Source of the DNA: Prevotellaceae bacterium UBA6417
GTDB taxonomy: Bacteria > Bacteroidota > Bacteroidia > Bacteroidales > Bacteroidaceae
Assembly: GCA_002439755.1 (NCBI GenBank)
Contig: DJPH01000005.1
Span: 14,282-78,281 of the forward strand
Direction: 5' to 3'
DNA length: 64,000 nucleotides
Part shown: one piece after another, positions 47,928 through 55,538 of the stretch
Layout: every line of letters starts with the position of its first letter
Position numbering within the stretch: the first letter of the stretch is position 1
Notes under the pieces: generated by a model
Databases searched by the model: none
Told to the model about the DNA's origin: nothing
Seen by the model: the letters and a program-made list of their open reading frames with translations, nothing else
Made by a program: the position numbers and the translations under genes

Positions 47928-48536
47928 ATGAAAGAATTCAATTTAACAGGAACCAAAAGAACAGATTTTGGCAAGAAAGCATCTCGTGACTTACGCAAGA
48001 GCGGTAACATTCCATGCGTTATTTACGGAAGCAAAAAAGACGCTGACGGAAATGTTGCAGTAACCCATTTTGTAGTGCCTTTCGAAGGCATCCGCAAACT
48101 CATCTACACTCCCGACATCTTTGTTGTAAACGTAGACATTGACGGTGAAAAATGCAAAGCCGTAATGCGCGAGATTCAATTCCATCCCGTAAAAGACAAT
48201 GTTCTCCACGTAGACTTTTATCAAATCACAGAAGGACAGCCCATCACCATGGAAGTGCCCGTTGTATTCACCGGCCACGCCGAAGGTGTGCGCGCCGGCG
48301 GTGCATTGTTCGGCCATCTTCGTCGTTTGAAAGTGCTTGGCCTCTACGAGAACATCCCCGAACGTCTGCACATAGATGTAACAGCTCTCACCATTGGCAA
48401 GAGCATCAAAGTGGGCGACTTGCAGTATGACAATCTTGAGCTTGTAACGCCTAAGCAGGCTCTTGTATGCACCGTTCGTTCTACACGTGCCGCTGCATCT
48501 GCAGCTGCTGCCGCAGCTGCTGCCGCCAACAGCTAA
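47928..48536 (+). CDS. rplY: 50S ribosomal protein L25/general stress protein Ctc
   Basis: 202 residues, the long Ctc form. N-terminal L25 domain (GTKRTDFGKKASRDLRKSGNIPCVIYG) that binds 5S rRNA, followed by the beta-rich TL5 C-terminal domain (VPVVFTGHAEGVRAGG). The protein ends in an alanine tail (RAAASAAAAAAAAANS) that looks like a simple-sequence extension. Heads a plus-strand operon with pth and the S4 gene. Confidence 0.93.
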   Translation: MKEFNLTGTKRTDFGKKASRDLRKSGNIPCVIYGSKKDADGNVAVTHFVVPFEGIRKLIYTPDIFVVNVDIDGEKCKAVMREIQFHPVKDNVLHVDFYQITEGQPITMEVPVVFTGHAEGVRAGGALFGHLRRLKVLGLYENIPERLHIDVTALTIGKSIKVGDLQYDNLELVTPKQALVCTVRSTRAAASAAAAAAAAANS

Positions 48537-48570
48537 TTAAATCTGACAGAAAACATCTTAGACAATCAAG

Positions 48571-49134
48571 ATGAACTACCTGATTGTAGGTTTGGGAAAC
48601 ATCGGAGATGAATACGAAGGCACCCGCCACAACATGGGATTCAGAATATTGGACGCTCTTGCAAAAGCGTCCAATATTGTTTTCCAGGACAAACGCTACG
48701 GCTTTATTGCCGAAACAAGAATCAAAAACCAAAACCTTATTCTTCTTAAACCTTCCACCTATATGAATGCCAGCGGAAACGCTGTGCGCTACTGGGCCGA
48801 AAAGAAAAAAATCCCTCTTGAACGCATTCTCATCGTTAGCGACGACATCTCGTTGCCCTTCGGTTCTTTGCGCATGAAGCCCGGAGGCAGCGAAGGCGGC
48901 CACAACGGTCTTCGAAGCATCACACAATGTCTCGGCACCAACCAATATGCCCGCTTGCGCTTCGGAGTAGGCAGCAACTTTCCCCGTGGTGCCCAGGTAG
49001 ATTGGGTGCTTGGCAGGTTTAACGACGACGAGCTTGCCCGCATGGACGAACGTGTAGAAACAGCCTGCAACATGATTGCCACTTATTGCCTGTCGGGCAT
49101 ACAAACCGCCATGAACCAATACAATGGAAAATGA
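48571..49134 (+). CDS. pth: Peptidyl-tRNA hydrolase
   Basis: 187 residues. Motifs: GLGNIGDEYEGTRHNMGF with the catalytic His (residue 20), KPSTYMNASGNAV, SDDISLPFG and PGGSEGGHNGLRS. It releases peptides from peptidyl-tRNA that has fallen off the ribosome. Pth after L25/Ctc is a common bacterial arrangement. A perfect inverted repeat lies inside the coding region. The stop codon overlaps the next start (ATGA). Confidence 0.96.
   Translation: MNYLIVGLGNIGDEYEGTRHNMGFRILDALAKASNIVFQDKRYGFIAETRIKNQNLILLKPSTYMNASGNAVRYWAEKKKIPLERILIVSDDISLPFGSLRMKPGGSEGGHNGLRSITQCLGTNQYARLRFGVGSNFPRGAQVDWVLGRFNDDELARMDERVETACNMIATYCLSGIQTAMNQYNGK
48645..48678. repeat. Perfect 13-bp inverted repeat inside pth
   Basis: AATATTGGACGCT (48645-48657) and AGCGTCCAATATT (48666-48678) are exact reverse complements separated by eight bases. 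It begins 75 bases into pth. No terminator T-run follows. Confidence 0.85.
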
Positions 49135-49571
49135 GCAATGAAGCACGCATAGACAAATGGCTTTGGGCTGCACGCATCTACAAAACCCGGAGCATGGCAG
49201 CAGAAGCCTGCAAAAACGGAAGGGTCACCATGCAAGGGCAACGCCTGAAGCCGTCACACGCAGTCAAAGAGGGCAATATCATTGAAGTGCGAAAACCGCC
49301 CATCACCTATCGCTTTCGCATCAAGCAACCCATCGAACATCGCGTAGGCGCCAAGCTCCTGCCTGAAATTCTCGAAAACATCACACCACCCGAACAATAT
49401 GAACTGCTCGAGATGAGCCGCATCAGCGGATTCATAGACAGAGCCAAAGGCACGGGAAGACCAACAAAAAAAGAGAGGCGCGATTTAGACCAGTTTACGA
49501 CACCCGTTTTCTTCGACACCGAAGCATTTGACTTTGATGACGACAGCGACGATGATTTCCGGCCGCATTAA
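49131..49571 (+). CDS. S4-domain RNA-binding protein, Hsp15-like
   Basis: 146 residues from the ATG at 49131. The N-terminal S4 domain (EARIDKWLWAARIYKTRSMAAEACKNGRV) is followed by an extension and an acidic C-terminus (DFDDDSDDDFRPH). Hsp15 (HslR) rescues stalled 50S subunits carrying peptidyl-tRNA, which fits its position right after pth. The acidic tail is different from the basic tail of E. coli Hsp15. Convergent with the VanZ-like gene: their stop codons share TTAA. Confidence 0.87.
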   Translation: MSNEARIDKWLWAARIYKTRSMAAEACKNGRVTMQGQRLKPSHAVKEGNIIEVRKPPITYRFRIKQPIEHRVGAKLLPEILENITPPEQYELLEMSRISGFIDRAKGTGRPTKKERRDLDQFTTPVFFDTEAFDFDDDSDDDFRPH

Positions 49572-49975
49572 TTCTTCCGGTGGGGCAACATATGTGCCAG
49601 ATGCCGCATGCACGTAAGTCCTACAGCCAATCCCAACACAACGCCGCACGAATTGGCCAGAAAATCCATCCAATCACCACTACGTCTTCCTCCTGTACAA
49701 TAGGCTTGCAACAATTCTATCAAGCCGCTCATCAATATAGGAAAAGCCACCGCCAATGCCAGCAGCTTTTGCTTAGACCATTTCTTGTTTGCAGCTTCAA
49801 AGCGCCAATACTCAAGCCAAAAGATGCTCGTTGTCCCACCATACATTGCCATATGAACCCATTTGTCAATAAATGGCACATCATCGAGCGACGTAGATGG
49901 CGGAGTGCAAAAACACAAGAACCATATCAACGCCACGCATGCAAGTGTCAATGGAAAATTCTTCAGATACGTCAT
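49568..49975 (-). CDS. VanZ-like membrane protein
   Basis: 135 residues from the ATG at 49975, downstream of a -7 box at 50005-50012; a longer open frame to 50041 would start upstream of that box. Four membrane helices with DKWVHMAMYGG and RSGDWMDFLANSCGVVLG, the VanZ family pattern. VanZ gives low-level teicoplanin resistance in enterococci; most family members have no known function. Its stop overlaps the S4 gene stop by four bases. Confidence 0.85.
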   Translation of the reverse strand: MTYLKNFPLTLACVALIWFLCFCTPPSTSLDDVPFIDKWVHMAMYGGTTSIFWLEYWRFEAANKKWSKQKLLALAVAFPILMSGLIELLQAYCTGGRRSGDWMDFLANSCGVVLGLAVGLTCMRHLAHMLPHRKN

Positions 49976-50004
49976 TGAAAAAAGCATAATTATAAATTCG
50001 CATG

Positions 50005-50012
50005 CAAAGATA
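50005..50012 (-). promoter_or_regulatory. -7 promoter box TATCTTTG for the VanZ-like gene
   Basis: Minus-strand TATCTTTG 29 bases before ATG 49975. Only 15 bases separate it from the divergent plus-strand box at 50028. Confidence 0.6.
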
Positions 50013-50027
50013 CAGCAAATAAAAGCG

Positions 50028-50035
50028 TAACTTTG
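50028..50035 (+). promoter_or_regulatory. -7 promoter box TAACTTTG for the exported protein at 50070
   Basis: TAACTTTG 34 bases before ATG 50070. The two divergent boxes are so close that the polymerases could exclude each other. Confidence 0.6.
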
Positions 50036-50069
50036 CATCAATCACATCCAAAATAGAAACAAAAGCGAC

Positions 50070-50711
50070 ATGTTCAAGTTCAGGAATCATCTGGCAGCAG
50101 TTTTTTTGCTGCTATCCATGGCAACCGCCACGGCTCAAACCCAGTCGTTGCCACGCGTCACACTCATGTTCAAAAACGGTCAGTCCATACGGCTCTGCCT
50201 CCCCTCCCGCAATTGGAAACCATCATTGCCATGCTCTCTGGCCGACCCAGCGACGCAAGAGCTCGCTCAATATCCCGACACCGTCATATCCTCTATCAGC
50301 CTTGATGCCGGCGAGTCTCCCATCAACGGCTGTTCGCGCTGGGAAGCCTGCCACATTGCAACACCATCGCTGATATTCGGCAAAGAGCACACCGAATTGC
50401 GCTTAATCGGTGTTGTAGCCACATCGGCCGGGCGCGGCACTGTCTATCGCTGGTTCCTGCCATCCCGCCGTTCGCCACAGGATGCCACCGCCGCCTGGTA
50501 TGGCATACGCCCCGAGGGCTCCTCAACAGTTTATCCCTTTATACAAGACGGACAACTGTGGCTGCGCGACCTTCCTATGGCATTCGGGAAAACCCATCCC
50601 GAATTTGTCAGTGCCGTAAAAAACTACTATCAAAAAGGGAAACGAAGCGAAAAAGAATCACGCATCAGACATCTTTTGGAAAGCCCTGCCGACATTCTGC
50701 TCCGCTTTTAA
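50070..50711 (+). CDS. Exported protein of unknown function
   Basis: 213 residues. A signal peptide (1-22, cleaved after ATA/ATAQ) is followed by a beta-rich region (VTLMFKNGQSIRLCLPS) with no recognised family and four cysteines. It ends with a helical segment (ESRIRHLLESPADILLRF). First gene of a run with the acyltransferase and the large exoprotein (spacing 15 bases, then a 14-base overlap), which hints at a common cell-envelope function. Confidence 0.75.
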   Translation: MFKFRNHLAAVFLLLSMATATAQTQSLPRVTLMFKNGQSIRLCLPSRNWKPSLPCSLADPATQELAQYPDTVISSISLDAGESPINGCSRWEACHIATPSLIFGKEHTELRLIGVVATSAGRGTVYRWFLPSRRSPQDATAAWYGIRPEGSSTVYPFIQDGQLWLRDLPMAFGKTHPEFVSAVKNYYQKGKRSEKESRIRHLLESPADILLRF

Positions 50712-50726
50712 TCACACACATCTTTC

Positions 50727-51290
50727 ATGAGAAAAATCTGCAGCATCATCCTTTATAAAATTCTGGGATGGAAGCTACACGTAACCATTCCTTTGCACAA
50801 GAAAAGCATCATTTGCGTTGCCCCACACACCAGCAACTGGGATTTTATCTTAGGCATTCTTTACCGTAAAAGCATGGGGTTTTCATCACATTTCCTGATG
50901 AAAAAAGATTGGTTCTTCTGGCCTCTCGGAATCTTGCTCCGCCACATGGACGGCATACCCATCAACCGAAAATCCAAGCACCATCTCACCGACAGTCTTT
51001 CAGACTATGTGCGTCAATGCGACAGCATCCACATCGCCATAACGCCCGAAGGCACGCGCTCATTGTCGCGTCATTGGAAAAAAGGCTTTTATTTTATTGC
51101 CTTGAAAGCCGGAATTCCCATTCAGCTGTATGCCTTGGACTATCGCAACAAGACCATCGTCTGTACGCGCGAGATTATACCGAGTGGCAACCTTGAAAAA
51201 GATTTCAAGGATATATGCAATTACTATGCACCATATGGGAAATGCGCCAGATTCCCCCAAAAGTTCGCCATTGACAATGAAGCGGTTTAG
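50727..51290 (+). CDS. 1-acyl-sn-glycerol-3-phosphate acyltransferase-like protein
   Basis: 187 residues. PlsC-type motifs: HTSNWD (34-39, the HxxxxD catalytic pair), MKKDWFFWPLG, GIPINR and PEGTRS (107-112). One N-terminal hydrophobic segment. The family acylates lysophosphatidic acid or related lipids at the membrane; this short form is common in Bacteroidota and its exact acceptor is unclear. Its end overlaps the start of the large exoprotein by 14 bases. Confidence 0.88.
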   Translation: MRKICSIILYKILGWKLHVTIPLHKKSIICVAPHTSNWDFILGILYRKSMGFSSHFLMKKDWFFWPLGILLRHMDGIPINRKSKHHLTDSLSDYVRQCDSIHIAITPEGTRSLSRHWKKGFYFIALKAGIPIQLYALDYRNKTIVCTREIIPSGNLEKDFKDICNYYAPYGKCARFPQKFAIDNEAV

Positions 51291-54216
51291 TCTTTTTGCG
51301 CTGTTACTCCTGCTTTTCTGCATTCCATTGCCGGCATCGCCTTCACAAAAGACCGTAAGCGACAACGAGGGCATATTGGAAAAAGCCTTGCAACGCTTCT
51401 TTTCCGATTATACCTTGCCGGGATTCAAGCCGAAGCTTGTCATCGGCCTCGATGATTACGAATTAGACGAGGACGCACATACATTGGATGTATATGGCAA
51501 CGAAGGATTCTCTTCCCAATTGTTTACACCCGACATCAACAAAGCCATCTACAACAGGTTGCGCCAATCGCTTCCGTCTCCCTACAACGACTACAGGCTT
51601 CGCCTGTTTGCTTTCGGTTTGGAAATCGATTCGCTCATTCCCAACCTGCTGCAAAACAACAAGCATCCCGAACGTCTTTGGGGATCCCACAATTATACCG
51701 GCAATCCCTGGTATGAAAACCTGTCTTCGCCCCACCGCCCCGGCCAGGGACTTCAAAACCGTCATATAGCCGTATGGGCCAGCCACGGACGCTACTTCAG
51801 CAGCAAGCTCGGAAACTGGGTATGGCAGCGGCCGGCACTGTTCTGCACCACAGAAGACCTGTTTACACAGTCGCTCGTGGTGCCCTACATCATTCCCATG
51901 CTCGAAAACAGCGGTGCCGTTGTGTATACGCCCCGCGAACGCGACTGGCAGACGCACGAAATAATCACCGACAACGATGCCGGTGACAAAGAGACCTATA
52001 TGGAACACAACGGGAAAGAGCCATGGAAAAAATCTCCACAAAACGGTTTTGCCCGTCTAAAGGATACCTACCTCACCAACGAGAACCCTTTTTTCGATGG
52101 TACGGCACGCCGCGTCGCAACAACCGATGATGCCTCGTCTGTATCCTCTTGCCACTGGATTCCGCGCATAGCCAAAAGCGGCAGCTATGCCGTCTATGTG
52201 ACTTACCAGAACCTGCCCGACAATGTCAGCGATGCCGTCTACGTAGTGACGCACGGAGGCATTGACACCCGCATCCGCGTCAACCAGCAAATGGGTGGCG
52301 GCACATGGGTCTACCTCGGCACTTTCCATTTCAACAAGGGACACAGCCTGAAAAACAGTATAAGTCTCACCAATCTCAGTTCCCAAAAAGGAAGCATCTC
52401 GGCCGATGCTGTCCGTTTGGGCGGCGGAATGGGAAACATCGCACGCGGCAACGATTTGGAAAGCGAACAGACCAGCGGCCTGCCCCGCTATTTGGAAGGG
52501 GCGCGCTATTTTGCCCAATGGAGCGGCATGCCCGACGCCGTATTCGACACCAAAGACGGTTTCAACGACTATGCCGACGATATCAATGCCCGTTCCAATT
52601 CGTTGAACTATTTGGGCGGTGGCAGCACTTACATACCCGACAGCCAAGGCACGCATGTGCCTTTCGAGCTTTCGGTGGCCGTACACAGCGATGCCGGCAT
52701 AGCTTCCGGCAATGAAGTCATTGGCACCTTGGCCGTTCACACCACGGAAAACGACACCGCCGCCGTAACATTCCGCTCAGGCATCTCGCGCTATGCTTCT
52801 TCCGATTTGGCTTCTTTGCTGCAATATACCGTCTGCAACGACCTGTCGCAATCGTTGGGGCGCACATGGACCAGGCGCGAAATATTCGACCGCAATTACA
52901 GCGAAACACGTCTGCCCGAAGTGCCATCGGCCATCATCGAAATGCTTTCCCATCAAAACTTCACCGACATGCGATACGGGCACGACCCCAACTTCAAGTT
53001 TCTCATTTCGAGAGCCATCTACAAGGCCATTCTGAGATTCGTATGCAATCAGCATGGCACATCCTGCACGGTCCAGCCCCTTCCCATCCGCAATTTTGCC
53101 GCCTGTCTGCAGCCCGACGGCAAGGTGCTGCTTTCGTGGCTTCCCACAGATGACAGTCTGGAACCTTCGGCCCGCCCCGACGGCTACATCGTCTATATGC
53201 GTCGCGATGGCGAGGATTTCGACAACGGAACGGTCATCCGGGGAACGACAGCCGCATCCATATCCATTCCCTCCGATGTCATCTACAGCTTCAAGGTCTG
53301 CGCTTTCAACGAAGGCGGCAAGAGTTTTCCCTCAGAAGAACTCTCCGTGATGCACGCCTCGGGCGCCACAAAAGAAGTTATGATTGTCAACGGCTTTACC
53401 CGTCTGAGCGCACCTGCCGTTGTCAACGATTCGCGGGGCATGGGGTTTGACCTGGATGCCGACCTTGGAGTTGCATACAGGCAAAGTCCCGAATATTGCG
53501 GCCGCCAACTCAATTTCGACCCTTCGGCAACCCGCGGAGAAGGCCCCGACGGATTCGGCTACAGCGATACCGAACTGCAAGGCACAATGATTGCCGGCAA
53601 CACTTTCGACTATCCCTACCTGCACGGCCGCGCCATAGCCCGCAACAGGCATTGCTCGTTTTCTTCATGCAGCATGGATGCCCTTGTCGGCGGTGGCATC
53701 GACCTCAACAGCTACAAGGCCGTAGACCTGATTTTCGGACTGCAAAAAGACTGCGGCGAAAGCAGCATTGTCTCCTATAAGACTTTCACTCCGCAACTGC
53801 GCACCTTGATAGAGAATTATCTGAAACAAGGCGGAAGCCTTCTGGTTTCGGGTTCCTATCTTACTTCCGACCTGAAAAACAGGCACGAACACGATTTTGC
53901 CGCCCATATCCTGCACTATGCGCCATCCGAAGACGACGGCCTACCCGCCGACTCACTCGTAAAAGGCAACGACTGGAATTTTTCTATACTTCGTGCCTTA
54001 GGCCGCGGGCACTATGCCGTGACCCATCCCGAACGGCTGGCTCCTGTGGGCGAAGCCTTTCCCTGTTTCACCTATTCCGACGGAACTTGCGCCGGCATTG
54101 CCTATGCCGACAAGCAATCCACGGTTATGGCCCTCGGTTTTCCATTCGAAAGCATCAACGAAGAAGAGGCACGCAACAGACTGATGGGCGCATTTCTCAG
54201 CATGTTATCCCAATAA
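51277..54216 (+). CDS. Large exoprotein: amidase-like, Golvesin-like and FN3 domains
   Basis: 979 residues from ATG 51277 (the frame is open further upstream, but that part overlaps the acyltransferase). Signal peptide 1-24. An amidase_3-like fold is split: the first part contains WASHGRYF (about 169), and a Golvesin-like domain (about 285-390: WIPRIAKSGSYAVYVTYQNLP) is inserted. The amidase motifs then resume with AVHSDAG (about 468) and SAIIEMLSHQNF (about 551). An FN3 domain (about 600-695) follows and a unique C-terminal region completes it. Relatives are often annotated xanthan lyase, but the motifs point to N-acetylmuramoyl-L-alanine amidase chemistry. Extracellular or periplasmic; substrate unproven. 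Confidence 0.82.
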   Translation: MKRFSLFALLLLLFCIPLPASPSQKTVSDNEGILEKALQRFFSDYTLPGFKPKLVIGLDDYELDEDAHTLDVYGNEGFSSQLFTPDINKAIYNRLRQSLPSPYNDYRLRLFAFGLEIDSLIPNLLQNNKHPERLWGSHNYTGNPWYENLSSPHRPGQGLQNRHIAVWASHGRYFSSKLGNWVWQRPALFCTTEDLFTQSLVVPYIIPMLENSGAVVYTPRERDWQTHEIITDNDAGDKETYMEHNGKEPWKKSPQNGFARLKDTYLTNENPFFDGTARRVATTDDASSVSSCHWIPRIAKSGSYAVYVTYQNLPDNVSDAVYVVTHGGIDTRIRVNQQMGGGTWVYLGTFHFNKGHSLKNSISLTNLSSQKGSISADAVRLGGGMGNIARGNDLESEQTSGLPRYLEGARYFAQWSGMPDAVFDTKDGFNDYADDINARSNSLNYLGGGSTYIPDSQGTHVPFELSVAVHSDAGIASGNEVIGTLAVHTTENDTAAVTFRSGISRYASSDLASLLQYTVCNDLSQSLGRTWTRREIFDRNYSETRLPEVPSAIIEMLSHQNFTDMRYGHDPNFKFLISRAIYKAILRFVCNQHGTSCTVQPLPIRNFAACLQPDGKVLLSWLPTDDSLEPSARPDGYIVYMRRDGEDFDNGTVIRGTTAASISIPSDVIYSFKVCAFNEGGKSFPSEELSVMHASGATKEVMIVNGFTRLSAPAVVNDSRGMGFDLDADLGVAYRQSPEYCGRQLNFDPSATRGEGPDGFGYSDTELQGTMIAGNTFDYPYLHGRAIARNRHCSFSSCSMDALVGGGIDLNSYKAVDLIFGLQKDCGESSIVSYKTFTPQLRTLIENYLKQGGSLLVSGSYLTSDLKNRHEHDFAAHILHYAPSEDDGLPADSLVKGNDWNFSILRALGRGHYAVTHPERLAPVGEAFPCFTYSDGTCAGIAYADKQSTVMALGFPFESINEEEARNRLMGAFLSMLSQ

Positions 54217-54235
54217 CCCATAAAGACATCTGTTT

Positions 54236-54559
54236 ATGACTTACAACATCCAACTTAACCAGACAGGCACACACTGCATGGACATTTCGGAAGAAACGTT
54301 CCGTACCATCCGCCGCTATTCCTTGTTCCACCAATTGGTCGACAGCAACGGTTATGTCGATGAGTCCGTACTCGAAAAACTCAAGTACAACATCCGTTCC
54401 ATCATAGCTGCCAAAAGCGATTGCAAAGACCTTTTGGACCTGTGCATCGACGTGATCTATCACGACAAGATGAAGGCCTACGGCCTTAACCGGCTCATCG
54501 AAGCCTACAGGCAATGGGAAGCGACACAGGCTCCCGAAAACGGCAGCGACATTGATTGA
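54236..54559 (+). CDS. Small protein of unknown function preceding the PP2C-like gene
   Basis: 107 residues, no signal peptide or membrane segment, mainly helical (ISEETFRTIRRYSLFHQLVD, VLEKLKYNIRSIIAAKSDCKDLLDLCIDVIYHDK). I do not recognise a family. It starts 19 bases after the large exoprotein, and its last eight bases overlap the start of the PP2C-like gene. That overlap suggests that the two proteins act together. Confidence 0.7.
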   Translation: MTYNIQLNQTGTHCMDISEETFRTIRRYSLFHQLVDSNGYVDESVLEKLKYNIRSIIAAKSDCKDLLDLCIDVIYHDKMKAYGLNRLIEAYRQWEATQAPENGSDID

Positions 54560-55400
54560 CATCATCGAGCGCAGCCTTGTGCCCAAAGCACCCGGCATCC
54601 CCACGGAAGATGCCATCGTGGTCACCCCGTGCTTTTGCGCGGTCATTGATGGTGCCACCAGCAAGGATCATACATCCGCCTATGGTCCGGAAACTCCGGG
54701 ACAAGTAGCGGCACGTCTGCTTTCAGCATCCGTCAGGTCGCTGTCGCCCGACAGTTCGGCCGAAGAGGCCGTATGCCACCTGACACAAGCCATAGCCGGC
54801 TATTGCCGCGCCCGTTTCGGTGAGACGGCCGCCCTACGGCATCCCTCCATCCGCCCTACAGCCAGCGTGGCTCTCTTCAGCCTGCACCGGAAAGCCGTAT
54901 GGCTTTTCGGCGACTGTCAGTGCCGTTTCGGCGGGCACACCTACACCAACAACAAGCTCATCGACAGCATCCTGGCACAGGTACGTTCCGACATCCTATG
55001 CCACCTGTTGGAGCAGGGACGCAGCAAATCGGAACGGGAGCGCATCAAATCCCAACTGCAACGCAGCGATTTGGGACGCAAGTTCATTGCCGACGCGCTG
55101 CATGACCAGCAGGCTTTTCAAAACGGCACTCCGGACAATCCCTACAGCTATGCCGTCATCGACGGAACGCCTTTTCCTCTTTCAGCCATTAGGACGTTTC
55201 ATGTCGATTCGGGTGAAGTTATTTTGGCATCCGATGGCTATCCGGTGCTCTGCGACTCCTTGCACGAAACCGAGGAAAAACTGCATGAGCTCAACCAAAG
55301 AGACCCGCTTTGCATCCGGGAAAACAAGCAAACGAAAGGCATTTTGCCACAGGCCAACAGTTATGATGACCGTTCGTACCTGCGATTCAGCATCCGATAA
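54552..55400 (+). CDS. PP2C-like serine/threonine phosphatase domain protein
   Basis: 282 residues, TTG start overlapping the stop of the upstream gene. Aspartates of the PP2C metal site are visible: EDAIV and AVIDGATSKD (about 34-40), FGDC (about 118), ASDGYP (about 225) and YDDRSYLR near the end. The central part (about 140-200) has an extra helical, charged insertion (RSKSERERIKSQLQRSD). It is probably a cytoplasmic protein phosphatase, but no partner Ser/Thr kinase is seen in the window. The TTG start is chosen because no ATG or GTG precedes it in frame. Confidence 0.8.
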   Translation: MIDIIERSLVPKAPGIPTEDAIVVTPCFCAVIDGATSKDHTSAYGPETPGQVAARLLSASVRSLSPDSSAEEAVCHLTQAIAGYCRARFGETAALRHPSIRPTASVALFSLHRKAVWLFGDCQCRFGGHTYTNNKLIDSILAQVRSDILCHLLEQGRSKSERERIKSQLQRSDLGRKFIADALHDQQAFQNGTPDNPYSYAVIDGTPFPLSAIRTFHVDSGEVILASDGYPVLCDSLHETEEKLHELNQRDPLCIRENKQTKGILPQANSYDDRSYLRFSIR

Positions 55401-55495
55401 ACTTTCGCAAAGCCATATTTGCATAAAAAAGTCACAAACGTGATGTAGGTACAAAGTTCTTGCTGCAAATGTTATCCTATTTTTAGGAGAATCGC

Positions 55496-55503
55496 TACCT
55501 TTG
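55496..55503 (+). promoter_or_regulatory. -7 promoter box TACCTTTG for pepD
   Basis: TACCTTTG 35 bases before ATG 55539, in the 138-base gap after the PP2C-like gene. Confidence 0.6.
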
Positions 55504-55538
55504 CGAAAAATAACCGATGAAATAACACTCAAAAGTTG

